NCBI GenBank assembly: GCA_964606385.1
Contig: CAZSFZ010000016.1
Location: 1 to 51,056, forward strand
DNA: 51,056 bases
Source of the DNA: Aquincolibacterium sp964606385
GTDB lineage: Bacteria > Omnitrophota > Omnitrophia > Omnitrophales > Aquincolibacteriaceae
Direction: 5' to 3'
Below the pieces are notes generated by a model. It did not search any database and was not told where the DNA came from. It was given only the letters and a program-made list of their open reading frames with translations. The position numbers were made by a program, and so were the translations under genes. This document shows, piece by piece, positions 41,411-50,158 of this stretch (the first letter of the stretch is position 1; every line of letters starts with the position of its first letter).

Positions 41411-44400
41411 ATGGGACTCCCCAGTTTCGCACTTAAGCGCCCGGTATTCACCGCGATCCTTTTCGCCGCGGTGATGGTGATCGGCCTGATCTCCCTCATG
41501 CGACTCAAGGTCGAGCTCTATCAGGGGCAAAGCCAGGGGATCATCTCGATCGTGGTGCGCGCCCGCGGCGGACTGCCCTCCCAGGATGTCGAGAAAATGA
41601 TCACCAAGCCCATCGAGGAAGCGATCGGCACGGTGAGCCGCATGAAGAACCTCTATTCCAGTTCGCGCGAAGCGGAATCCCGCGTGACCATGGAGTTCGA
41701 GGCGGGGACGAACATGAAGTTCGCGGCCCTCGAAGTGCGCGAGAAATTCGCCCGTGTAAAACCCCTCCTCCCCAAAGAGATCGAAAAACCCGTGATCGCC
41801 AACTACGACGACGCTCAGGCCGCCATCATGGTGTTCGCCGTGACCTCGGAGAATATGTCGCCGGAAGATATCCGTGAAATGGTGGATATCAAGCTGAAGC
41901 CCGTGCTGAGCCGTGTGGACGGGGTGGCGAGCGTGGAGGTTTACGGCGGCCGGGAGCGCAAGATCCTGGTCGAGCTCGACCGCGACAAGATGGTGGCCTA
42001 CAACATTTCGATCGAACGCGTGATGGACGTGTTGGGCCAGAGCAATATCAACCTGCTGGCCGGCAACGTCGAGACCGGGAACTTCGAGTATTCGGTACGC
42101 AGTATGGGGTCCTTCCTTTCCGTGGATGAGGTGGGGGATATCGGCGTCAAGGCGACCCGCCAGGGCTCGATCATTCCGCTCAAGGAGATCGGAACGATCA
42201 AGGATTCCTATCTGGAAGCGACCGACCAGGCGCGTCTGAACCTGGAGCAGAACGTGACGGTCTATGTGAAGAAAGCGAGCTTGGCCAATACGCTGGACGT
42301 AGCGGACGACCTGAATAAGGTGCTGGATATCTTTGAGCAAGAGAATAAGGAACACATCAAGATCGTGATCGTGAATGATCGCGCCGAGACGATCGCGCGG
42401 GCGATCGATGACGTCAAGGAGGCGCTTTATCTTGGGTTGGTGCTCACGATGGCGGTCATTTACGTGTTCATCCGCAACTGGGTGCTGGCCGCCATTATCC
42501 TTATCGTGATCCCGTGCTCCCTGGTGGCAACGTTCATTTTTATGGCGGCGTTTGGCATCAGCATCAACGTGATGACTTTAAGCGGCTTGTCGCTCGCGAT
42601 CGGCATCCTGATCGATACCGCGGTCGTGATCATGGAGAATATTTTTTCGAAGAAGGAACAGGGACTCGGGGACACGGCGGCGATCCGGGACGGGTCCGAA
42701 GAAGTGTGGCTCCCGCTTCTGGCGTCGCTTCTGACCATGCTGGTCGTGTTCTTACCGATCATTTTTATCGATAAGGCGATCCAGCTGACCTACGGCGGGT
42801 TCGCGTTCACGATCAGTATTTCCCTGATCGCTTCGTTCTTTTCGGCCCTGATGCTGATTCCGATGCTGATTCGCCAGTTCGGCGTCGCGGCCCTGAACGC
42901 GCACCGGCCCGATACGTCGAGCTCGTTCATCGACCGGGTCAGGGAAAGATACGTGAATGCCATCCGATGGTGCATCACGAAGCGGTGGATGGTTGTTCCA
43001 GCGGTGTTCGGGCTTTGTTTTCTCTCCATCTTTTTGCTCGTCCGGACCCCGATTGACTGGCCGTCCTCGTTCGAGGAGAACGAATTCGCGGTCGTGACCT
43101 TCCCCCTGGCGGGGGCCCGTCTGGAATCCAACGACCAGGCCATGAAAAAGCTCGAGGAGATCCTCGCGAAGATCCCCGACATCACGCTTTTTTCCACGAC
43201 GGTCTCCAAAGACGACCTCCGGCTTTTTGTCCGTTTGAAACCCGCGCGCAAACGGAAATTCTCCAAAGAGGAGATCATGAAGCTGATCGACGAGCAGGGG
43301 AACGCCGCCGTTAAGGAGATCCACAGCGATTACAGCCTGATCGTGGACGAGGGCGCCGGCTCGTCGGAATCCAAGAAGCTGGTTGTGAATATTTACGGTC
43401 AGGACGGGGACGAGCTTGAAAAGCTCGCCAAGGAATTCGCGAACAAAATGTCGAAGATAGACGGCCTGACGAACCTCGTTATGACCGACCTCCGAAAGCG
43501 GCCGGAGTACTCGCTTGTGGTGGACAAGGGGAAAGCGGCCATGTACGGCTTGAGCGTCAAGACCGTGGCGGACAGCATGCACGCCCAGGTCCGGGGGATG
43601 CGGCCGACGAAATTTCATGAATTGTCCAAAGGCGAAGAGATCGAGACCATCACGCGCCTTCAGGCCATTTACAGGCAGAAGCTCGACGATCTCGGCCAGG
43701 TTTATGTTCAGACCGAGGAATCCAAGCAGATCGCCCTGAGCGAGATCGCGAATTTTTATCCCTCCACCGGGCCGCAGACCATTGACCGCAAGGACAAGCA
43801 CCGCTATGTGTTCGTCAAAGGCGACGTGAAACGTCCGATCGAAAAGATCGCGGCCGATGTGAAAACAGCCCTGAAAGACGTCAAACTTCCGGACGATTAC
43901 TATTGGCGCTTCGGGGGCGGGTTTGAAGAACTCATGGAGAGCAAGGGACAGCTCGCTGTGGCGCTTTTGGTGACAATGTTCCTGGTCTATATGGTGATGG
44001 CGTGTCTTTTTGAGAATTATCTTTATCCCCTGATGATCATGAACAAGATCCTTCTGAATTTTATCGGGATCTGGGCGGCGCTCGCGATCACGCGCAAGCC
44101 CCTGAGCACCCAGGTCTTCATCGGGATGATCATGCTGGCCGGGTACTCCGTGAACGCGGCCATCCTTCTGGTCGATCACGCCCTGCATTTATCGCATGAC
44201 CAGAGCAAAGGGGAGCGTTTCATGCAGGCGGGGGTGGACCGCCTCCGGCCGATCCTGATGACCGCGATCGCGGCCATCCTGGGGTTCCTGCCGATGGCCC
44301 TGAGCTTTGGCCAGGCAAGCGACCTCTGGTCGCCGCTGGCCGTGACGATCATCGGCGGGCTGATCAGCTCGACCATTCTGATCCTTTTTGTCCTTCCGGC

Positions 44401-44557
44401 CCTTGTCATGGTGACCAACGATATCGGAAAAACGCTCTTTCTTTATCTGGGGCATACCCGGGTGGGGCCCGTGATCGTCGCTTTTTTTGATCTTGACCGA
44501 AAAGAATTGATGTCAAAACCGGTACAAACGTTTAAAATCCAAACCGTATCACCATAA
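41411..44557 (+). CDS. RND efflux permease 2
   Basis: A 1048-residue, 12-helix RND protein. N terminus MGLPSFALKRPVF; TM4 block GILIDTAVVIMEN; TM10 block AGYSVNAAILLVDHAL. It is clearly distinct from permease 1, not a recent duplicate. The C terminus continues about 40 residues beyond the last helix with a charged tail. The two-base spacing from permease 1 implies co-translation and a hetero-oligomeric pump. Substrate unknown. Confidence 0.92.
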   Translation: MGLPSFALKRPVFTAILFAAVMVIGLISLMRLKVELYQGQSQGIISIVVRARGGLPSQDVEKMITKPIEEAIGTVSRMKNLYSSSREAESRVTMEFEAGTNMKFAALEVREKFARVKPLLPKEIEKPVIANYDDAQAAIMVFAVTSENMSPEDIREMVDIKLKPVLSRVDGVASVEVYGGRERKILVELDRDKMVAYNISIERVMDVLGQSNINLLAGNVETGNFEYSVRSMGSFLSVDEVGDIGVKATRQGSIIPLKEIGTIKDSYLEATDQARLNLEQNVTVYVKKASLANTLDVADDLNKVLDIFEQENKEHIKIVIVNDRAETIARAIDDVKEALYLGLVLTMAVIYVFIRNWVLAAIILIVIPCSLVATFIFMAAFGISINVMTLSGLSLAIGILIDTAVVIMENIFSKKEQGLGDTAAIRDGSEEVWLPLLASLLTMLVVFLPIIFIDKAIQLTYGGFAFTISISLIASFFSALMLIPMLIRQFGVAALNAHRPDTSSSFIDRVRERYVNAIRWCITKRWMVVPAVFGLCFLSIFLLVRTPIDWPSSFEENEFAVVTFPLAGARLESNDQAMKKLEEILAKIPDITLFSTTVSKDDLRLFVRLKPARKRKFSKEEIMKLIDEQGNAAVKEIHSDYSLIVDEGAGSSESKKLVVNIYGQDGDELEKLAKEFANKMSKIDGLTNLVMTDLRKRPEYSLVVDKGKAAMYGLSVKTVADSMHAQVRGMRPTKFHELSKGEEIETITRLQAIYRQKLDDLGQVYVQTEESKQIALSEIANFYPSTGPQTIDRKDKHRYVFVKGDVKRPIEKIAADVKTALKDVKLPDDYYWRFGGGFEELMESKGQLAVALLVTMFLVYMVMACLFENYLYPLMIMNKILLNFIGIWAALAITRKPLSTQVFIGMIMLAGYSVNAAILLVDHALHLSHDQSKGERFMQAGVDRLRPILMTAIAAILGFLPMALSFGQASDLWSPLAVTIIGGLISSTILILFVLPALVMVTNDIGKTLFLYLGHTRVGPVIVAFFDLDRKELMSKPVQTFKIQTVSP

Positions 44558-44587
44558 GCCGTCCCGGACGGCAAGAGGAGAGATCTT

Positions 44588-45190
44588 ATGGACGCAAATA
44601 TGAATGCTCAGGCTAAAGTGGCAACCCCGCCCCATCGCCCTTATAAAAGACAGGTCAAGAACCTCATCATCCACCGGCCCATGCAGCGGGAATTCTCTTT
44701 CATGCTGATCGCGCTCTTTATGGTGGCGTCGGCCGCCGTCGCCTGGGTCATCCATCAGACGATCCGGGATGCCGCTTTCGGAGGCGCCTTCACGTTCGGG
44801 AAAGTGAACCCGACCGAGATTCTCTATGACGTGAGCTACTCGATCATCATCCGGGTGACGCTCGTGCTGATCCTGACGCTTATTATTATCGGGGCCTACG
44901 GGATCGTTTTTCTTCACCGCGTGGCCGGTCCGGTCTACCGCTTCCGCCAGACCCTCCTGAAGGTGAACCGCGGGGAGATGCCCCAGGACATCAAACTCCG
45001 TGAGGGGGACTTCTTTCATGATATGGCGCACGACATCAATATCATTCTGAGACGCCTGCGCGCTGAGCAGGAAAAGATTGCGGAGCTCAAGGACAAGGTT
45101 GTCGATCTGGAAAGGCATTCGTCTTCGGAGGACACCCGCCGCAAGGCCGGAGAAATGAAAGAAGTTTTGGATTCTTTCGCGAAGATCTAG
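44588..45190 (+). CDS. orphan HAMP-like two-helix membrane protein
   Basis: A 200-residue protein with a cytoplasmic N terminus, membrane helices at about 37-58 and 90-113, then HRVAGPVYRFRQTLLKVNRGE (positions about 115-135), typical of a membrane-proximal HAMP-like linker. A coiled coil runs to the end. There is no kinase, cyclase or methyl-accepting output domain. It is last in the RND operon and has a GAGGAG site before the ATG. It may be a scaffold or a sensor that signals through a partner. Confidence 0.7.
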   Translation: MDANMNAQAKVATPPHRPYKRQVKNLIIHRPMQREFSFMLIALFMVASAAVAWVIHQTIRDAAFGGAFTFGKVNPTEILYDVSYSIIIRVTLVLILTLIIIGAYGIVFLHRVAGPVYRFRQTLLKVNRGEMPQDIKLREGDFFHDMAHDINIILRRLRAEQEKIAELKDKVVDLERHSSSEDTRRKAGEMKEVLDSFAKI

Positions 45191-45274
45191 GCTGTTTGCC
45201 GTGCGGTTTAAAGTCTTTTTCGGAAGGATTTCCGGTCTGCCCCGGGAAGGTTTACGGAAAGTCTTTCCATTAAA

Positions 45275-45303
45275 AAAAATTAATCCTCATTAATTTTTCT
45301 TTT
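45275..45303 (+). terminator. probable terminator of the RND operon
   Basis: An A/T stem AAAAATTAAT (45275-45284) / ATTAATTTTT (45289-45298) with loop CCTC and a following CTTTTT. Preceded by a perfect GGAAAG-T-CTTTCC dyad near 45256-45268. Confidence 0.5.
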
Positions 45304-45333
45304 TCCCCTCGGACGATTTTTTTGTCGGGACCC

Positions 45334-45362
45334 TTGTCTTTATCTTTTTAAAAGTGTATACT
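45334..45362 (+). promoter_or_regulatory. sigma70-type promoter for the secreted CBM-like protein
   Basis: TTGTCT (45334-45339), 17 bases, TATACT (45357-45362). The leader is about 45 bases, with a GAAAGGAG ribosome-binding site before ATG 45415. Confidence 0.75.
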
Positions 45363-45414
45363 TCGTTTTGACCCTCGCCATAGCAGTACATTTCACGAAA
45401 GGAGTAACACAAAA

Positions 45415-46020
45415 ATGAAGAAGTTCAACATCAGTTTGACGTTAGTGCTCGTTGCGTTGATGGTCGTCGGTTTTGGAGTTGCCAGCTACGCGGCCGCTCC
45501 CGCAGGCGAGCTTGTGATCGCGGATTTTGACACCGGGGACAAGCCGAACAATATCGGCGGTGATTTCGGTGGCTGGGATAAGGACCCGAACGATGAGTCC
45601 CAGGGAACCCAGATGTCTTTCGATACGGACGACAGCCAAGGCGATGCTTCCGGCTATGCGATCCGCCTCGATTACGACGTGGACTCCCCGAACCCGGCTT
45701 ATAACGGTTTCTGGATGAAGCTGAATGGCGAGGATGCGACGGCTTACAACACCCTGAATTTCTATGTGAAGGGTGATGCGAAGCTCGGGTATACCAAGCG
45801 TTTCAAGATCGAGCTCAAGGACATGACGAACAAGCCTTCCGCTTATATCGTGAGCGGCGTCACGGACCAGTGGCAGAAGATCTCGATCCCGTTCGAAAAG
45901 TTCCGCCGTATCGAGAACTGGAACTCTTTGAACGAATTCGTCATCGTGTTCGACGACATCAACTCCAGTCCGAAAACCGGTGGTATTTTGATCGATCAGG
46001 TTACGCTCTCGAAGCAGTAA
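45415..46020 (+). CDS. secreted carbohydrate-binding-like beta-sandwich protein
   Basis: A 201-residue exported protein with a clear signal peptide (about 1-26, SYA^AAP). The mature domain starts LVIADFDTGDKPNNIGG and continues with aromatic/acidic beta-strand motifs (GYAIRLDYDV, GFWMKLNG, LNFYVKGD, WQKISIPFEKF, ILIDQVTL). This is the layout of CBM11/CIA30-like jelly-roll domains that bind glycans. It has a good promoter and its own terminator, so it is a monocistronic, probably well-expressed gene. The exact ligand is unknown. Confidence 0.75.
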   Translation: MKKFNISLTLVLVALMVVGFGVASYAAAPAGELVIADFDTGDKPNNIGGDFGGWDKDPNDESQGTQMSFDTDDSQGDASGYAIRLDYDVDSPNPAYNGFWMKLNGEDATAYNTLNFYVKGDAKLGYTKRFKIELKDMTNKPSAYIVSGVTDQWQKISIPFEKFRRIENWNSLNEFVIVFDDINSSPKTGGILIDQVTLSKQ

Positions 46021-46050
46021 TCGAAGCGTTCTCTGAAGCAACCGTTTCAA

Positions 46051-46085
46051 AACGGCCTCGCTCGAAAGAGCGGGGCCGTTTTTTT
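46051..46085 (+). terminator. rho-independent terminator
   Basis: AACGGCCTCGCTC pairs with GAGCGGGGCCGTT around GAAA with one mismatch, followed by a T run (through 46085). Confidence 0.93.
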
Positions 46086-46088
46086 ATG

Positions 46089-46236
46089 CCCAGAATTTCA
46101 AGGGACTTCTCCTCGTCATTCGCTTTTCCCCGGCGAGGAAAAGCTCACTCGCACTTCAGGTCTCGCTCCTTCTCTTCGAGAAGTCCTTGCCCGCTTGACC
46201 TTCAGAGCGCGCCTCAAAATCCCTTGCAATTCTGGG
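46089..46236. mobile_element. MITE-like element with 17-bp terminal inverted repeats
   Basis: CCCAGAATTTCAAGGGA (46089-46105) and TCCCTTGCAATTCTGGG (46220-46236) are inverted copies with one mismatch; they enclose about 115 non-coding bases with further partial complementarity. No transposase is encoded and no clear target duplication is seen. It lies between the upstream terminator and the promoter of the next gene; the remaining 46237-46348 holds only the promoter below and a ribosome-binding site. Confidence 0.65.
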
Positions 46237-46263
46237 GGCTCCTTCGTTGGGAGGGGGATGAGG

Positions 46264-46292
46264 TTAAAAGACCCTTCTTTCCGGCCGATAAT
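46264..46292 (+). promoter_or_regulatory. candidate promoter for the acyl-ACP-reductase-like gene
   Basis: TTAAAA (46264-46269), 17 bases, GATAAT (46287-46292). A CGGAGGGG ribosome-binding site lies about ten bases before ATG 46349. Confidence 0.5.
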
Positions 46293-46348
46293 ATGAGTGC
46301 TTCATAACCAAGGGAAGGTTTCGGACATTACGGAGGGGATCACCCTGT

Positions 46349-47923
46349 ATGGAGAAACATGACGGCATCTTTGCCGTGAGCCTGAGCCGTGTATTGCCCG
46401 CCAAACGGTGGCAGGTCATGCGCCTTTTGACGCGCCTCGAGGCTTTCCCCGGCTTTTTGCCTAATATCCTGGAATGCAAGATCCTGTCCCGCGAGCGGAA
46501 CCGCGTGGTGAGCTCCTGGCTTGTGGAAATGGAGAAGATCCCGCTTTCCTGGCAGGAAGAGGAGGTCCTTGACCTGCGCCGGTTCATGATCACTTTCCGG
46601 GCCCTGAAAGGGGACCTTGAGAAATTCGAGGGTTCCTGGAGGCTGACGGAGCATCCTTCTGGCGGGACCGAACTTTTCCTCGAGGTAAAGCTTAAGGTCG
46701 GGATCCCGGTCTTTGAGGTCGTGGCCGGCGGGATCATCGCGAAAAAAGTCCGCGGGTATTTTGATTCGCTCATGAAGGCTTTTGAGACCGAACTGGTCCG
46801 CCGCCGCTATCACGGCCTGGAGGAACGCAAACCCCGGAACGTCTCCGGTTTTGCCGTGATCGGCCATCCCTATAATCTCCAGCACCTCATTCATTTTTTC
46901 GAGGCCCACAAACAGGGCCGGGCCATCCAGTCGCCGGAATTTCTCGCGCAGATCTTTGAACAAACGCCGTCTTTTGAAGCCGACGCCATCCAGGAATTCC
47001 GTTCTGCGACGGGGAAGACCGTTAACGGGTCTTTTATCGTCTGTAACATCATTCCGGACATGCTGGACATGGATATCGCGAAGGCGGTCCAGAAAGTGGT
47101 GGATGCCTGCCAGCTGGCTGAGCGGCGCGGGTTCGGGATCGTCGCGCTCGGTGGTTTCACGTCTATCGCGGGGGAGCGCTACGGGGACGATTTTCTTAAA
47201 AAGATCCATATTCCGGTCACGACGGGGAACACGTTGACCGCCGCCCTGGCCGTGGAGCAGGTCAAAAAGGCGGCGCGGCTGATGGAGATCGATCTCGCGA
47301 AGACCCGCGTGACCATTCTGGGAGGGGCGGGCGATATCGGCAGCGCGTGCGCGCGCGGTCTGGCCGGCAAGGTCCGCGAGATCACGGTCACAAGCCGGAC
47401 GGGGAAAAGTTTCGGTTGGATCAAGCGTGAGATCGCGAAAGCCGGCAAGGCCAAGGTCCGCACGAGTACGGATAATCGCGGTGCGGTCAAAAATGCCGAC
47501 ATCGTGATCGCGGCCGCGAGCGCCCACAAGGCCATCGTGGATGTCCGGGACCTCAAGCCCGGCGCGATCGTCTGCGATATCGGTTATCCGAAAAACATCT
47601 CGTATTCCCCGAGCGACCGGCAGGACATCCTGGTCTTTTCGGGCGGGATCTGCGAGATCCCCTGCGATTTCAGGAATTCCTTTGATCACGGCCTGCCGGA
47701 CATCCGGATCCTTTACGGCTGTTTCTCGGAGGCGATCGTGCTCGCGCTTGAGGAGCGCTTTGAGCGTTTTTCCTGGGGGAAGGGGAACATCACGAAGGAG
47801 AAAATGACGGAGATCCTCGCGCTGGCCGAAAAGCACGGGTTCCATCCCGCGCCTTTTTTCTGGGGCGAACGGCTTTTGCCGGATGATGAGATCCGTTCGA
47901 TCCGCGCGGCGGCATTGCGGTAG
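46349..47923 (+). CDS. START/COQ10-like domain fused to cyanobacterial-type acyl-ACP reductase
   Basis: A 524-residue two-domain protein. Residues about 5-150 form an SRPBCC (START/COQ10-like) lipid-binding domain. Residues about 165-515 match, block by block, the long-chain acyl-[acyl-carrier-protein] reductase of cyanobacterial alkane synthesis. Blocks seen are ALGGFTSIAGE, TTGNTLTAALAVEQV, the Rossmann GGAGDIGSACARGL (about 325), GYPKNISYSP, FSGGICEIPCD, YGCFSEAIVLALEE with the candidate catalytic Cys458, and FSWGKGNITKEKM...AEKHGF. It is predicted to reduce acyl-ACP/CoA to a fatty aldehyde with NADPH. I know of no such fusion. No aldehyde-deformylating oxygenase is in the window, so the aldehyde's fate is open. 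The sensor-kinase gene follows 30 bases later. Confidence 0.8.
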   Translation: MEKHDGIFAVSLSRVLPAKRWQVMRLLTRLEAFPGFLPNILECKILSRERNRVVSSWLVEMEKIPLSWQEEEVLDLRRFMITFRALKGDLEKFEGSWRLTEHPSGGTELFLEVKLKVGIPVFEVVAGGIIAKKVRGYFDSLMKAFETELVRRRYHGLEERKPRNVSGFAVIGHPYNLQHLIHFFEAHKQGRAIQSPEFLAQIFEQTPSFEADAIQEFRSATGKTVNGSFIVCNIIPDMLDMDIAKAVQKVVDACQLAERRGFGIVALGGFTSIAGERYGDDFLKKIHIPVTTGNTLTAALAVEQVKKAARLMEIDLAKTRVTILGGAGDIGSACARGLAGKVREITVTSRTGKSFGWIKREIAKAGKAKVRTSTDNRGAVKNADIVIAAASAHKAIVDVRDLKPGAIVCDIGYPKNISYSPSDRQDILVFSGGICEIPCDFRNSFDHGLPDIRILYGCFSEAIVLALEERFERFSWGKGNITKEKMTEILALAEKHGFHPAPFFWGERLLPDDEIRSIRAAALR

Positions 47924-47953
47924 GTTTTAAAATCGGGAAAGGAAAGAATCTTC

Positions 47954-50158
47954 ATGCTTCAAGCGTTCTGGCTTAACGGGTACGCGATCCCGGTCGGGGT
48001 GGTCGGCATCCTGATGTTCCTGACCGGCCTTTTTATCCATCTCCAGAACCGCCGTTCGCCCGTTAATTTCTCGTTCTTCCTGATCTGCGTGTGCGGGATC
48101 CTGTGGCTGGTCGGGATCGCCGCCGTTTACGCGGCTTCCGATCCGGTCCTGGCGCTCAAGATCTACCGGCGGGTGAGTTTCCTGGGCGTTTCTTTTATCG
48201 CGCCCTGCATCTATTGCTTTTCGGTGCTTTGGCTCGGCCGCTACCGGAAGCAGAAACTGCTGGTGTGGACGTTCTTCGCCGCCGGCGCCGCGTTCTACCT
48301 CACGGGCCTTGTTTCGGCGGAAAGTTTTCCGGGGACCTACCGCTATTTCTGGGGTTTCTACCCGCAATACGGCCCCGTGAATCGCTGGTTCCTGGGTTTT
48401 TTTATGCTCGCGATCCTGGTAGCGTTCTATAACTTTATCACGGCCTATCTCCGTGAGGCGCCGGGGCTTCGCAAGACCCAGATCTCCTTCATCACGCTGG
48501 CTTTCATGGTCTCCTTTATCGGGATCTCGGACTTTATTCCGAAGCTTTTCTGGAATCCCGTCTACCCGCTCGGGTCCTTGTGCGTTTTCTTCTGGATGCT
48601 CGTCGTGGCGTACGCGATCATCCGTTACAAGGCCATGGATATCGAAACGGTGATTCACAAGACCCTGATGTGGCTTTTGACGACCGCCGTGGCCATCGTA
48701 CCGTTCGCCGCGTTCATTTACTGGACGCAGTGGCTCCGGGACCCGAAGTCGGCCTGGGGCTCGATGTTCTATTACCTCCTGGTCTCTATCACCTTTTATT
48801 TCTATTTCCGGTCCATCCAGCCGCGCCTGGACCATCTCTTCCAGCGCCAGAGGAAGAACCTGCTCGCGGTCATGACCCAATTCTCCCAGGAGCTCGTCCA
48901 CCTGAAGAACCTCCGCGACCTCCTTCAGAGCTTTGCCCGCATGCTTCGCCGCCAGCTTTACGTGCGCCGTCTTTCCGTCTTTCTTTTTGATGAGAAGAAC
49001 GACACATATGTGCCCGTGATCGCGAAGGGGCTCCGGAACCTGAAGCCTTTCCCGAAGGGGCATCCGTTCCTCGCGTGGCTCGAGGGAAAAGACGCGGTGG
49101 TGATGGCGGACCTGGTCGGCGCGGATCCCGAGGTGGAGGGCTTCCGTTCCGAGATCGAGGAGTTCTTCCGCGCGACGCAGGGGATGGTCGCGGTGCCGCT
49201 CGTGCTGGGCGGGCGCATGATCGGAGTGGTGAGCCTCGGCCGGAAGGCCAACCTCAAGCCCTACCGCGCGAGCGAGGTCCACTTCCTCACGCATCTCAAG
49301 ATTCCGGTGACGATCGCGTTCTCGAATTCCATGCAGTACGAGAATATCAACGAGCTTTATACCCAGGTCCGGGGCATGAGCGAGGAGCTCAAGCGGTGGA
49401 ACGTGGAACTTGAAAAACGCGTGGAGGACCGGACGCGGGAACTTGTGAAGACCCAGGACCAGCTCGTGCAGGCCGAGAAGCTCGCGACGCTTGGCACGCT
49501 CGCGGGCGGCGTGGCGCATGAGATCAATAACCCGCTTACGGCGGTTCTGACGAACGCGCAGATCCTCAAAATGACCGCTGGCGAGGAGGTCCGGGAATCG
49601 CTCGACCTGATCGAAGAGGGCGCCAAGCGGTGCCAGGGGATCGTGCAGAAGCTCATGAAATACGCGCGCAAGACCGCGGAAGAAGCGCCCCACAAGGACG
49701 TCGACCTGCGCGAAGTGGTGAAGGGGACCTGTTCGCTCCTGGGGTTCCAGTTCCAGCAGGAAAATATCGAGGTCGAGATGGCCCTCGGGGAAGTACCGCC
49801 CGTCAAAGGCCTTGCGGGGGAGCTTGAACAGGTGCTGACGAATTTGCTCTTGAACGCCCGTGACGCGATCCGCGGCGGCAAAACCCGCGGCAAGATCCGG
49901 GTCGAGACCCGGAAGACGGCGGACGCGGTGGAACTGGCCGTTACCGATAACGGCGTCGGGATCTCCAAAGAGGATCAGAAAAAGATCTTCGATCCCTTTT
50001 TCACGACCAAAGATGTCGGTTCGGGCACCGGGCTGGGCCTCGCGGTAAGTTTCGGCATTCTCAAGCGCCACAATGCCTCGATCTCGGTCGACTCAAAACC
50101 GGGGAAGGGCGCGACTTTCACCATCAAATTTCCCATCCCCATAACCGCCCAAGCATGA
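47954..50158 (+). CDS. 7TM-GAF sensor histidine kinase
   Basis: A 734-residue hybrid-free sensor kinase. An N-terminal membrane region has about seven to eight helices (residues 8-285, histidine-kinase 7TM type). A GAF domain (about 300-455), a coiled coil, then HisKA with phospho-His522 in GVAHEINNPLTAV, and a HATPase domain with NLLLNARDAI (N box), DNGVGI (G1) and GTGLGLAVSFGI (G2). AAGGAAAG precedes the ATG. Its stop overlaps the start of the next kinase by four bases. No cognate response regulator is in the adjacent sequence. Confidence 0.95.
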   Translation: MLQAFWLNGYAIPVGVVGILMFLTGLFIHLQNRRSPVNFSFFLICVCGILWLVGIAAVYAASDPVLALKIYRRVSFLGVSFIAPCIYCFSVLWLGRYRKQKLLVWTFFAAGAAFYLTGLVSAESFPGTYRYFWGFYPQYGPVNRWFLGFFMLAILVAFYNFITAYLREAPGLRKTQISFITLAFMVSFIGISDFIPKLFWNPVYPLGSLCVFFWMLVVAYAIIRYKAMDIETVIHKTLMWLLTTAVAIVPFAAFIYWTQWLRDPKSAWGSMFYYLLVSITFYFYFRSIQPRLDHLFQRQRKNLLAVMTQFSQELVHLKNLRDLLQSFARMLRRQLYVRRLSVFLFDEKNDTYVPVIAKGLRNLKPFPKGHPFLAWLEGKDAVVMADLVGADPEVEGFRSEIEEFFRATQGMVAVPLVLGGRMIGVVSLGRKANLKPYRASEVHFLTHLKIPVTIAFSNSMQYENINELYTQVRGMSEELKRWNVELEKRVEDRTRELVKTQDQLVQAEKLATLGTLAGGVAHEINNPLTAVLTNAQILKMTAGEEVRESLDLIEEGAKRCQGIVQKLMKYARKTAEEAPHKDVDLREVVKGTCSLLGFQFQQENIEVEMALGEVPPVKGLAGELEQVLTNLLLNARDAIRGGKTRGKIRVETRKTADAVELAVTDNGVGISKEDQKKIFDPFFTTKDVGSGTGLGLAVSFGILKRHNASISVDSKPGKGATFTIKFPIPITAQA

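Noticed and set aside
42752..44188. 478-codon open frame on the minus strand
   Set aside because: Antisense shadow of RND permease 2.
47927..50071. 714-codon open frame on the minus strand
   Set aside because: It lies entirely opposite an intact, motif-complete histidine kinase; GC-rich codon use leaves the antisense frame open. Its translation is Arg/His/Asp-rich without recognisable domains.
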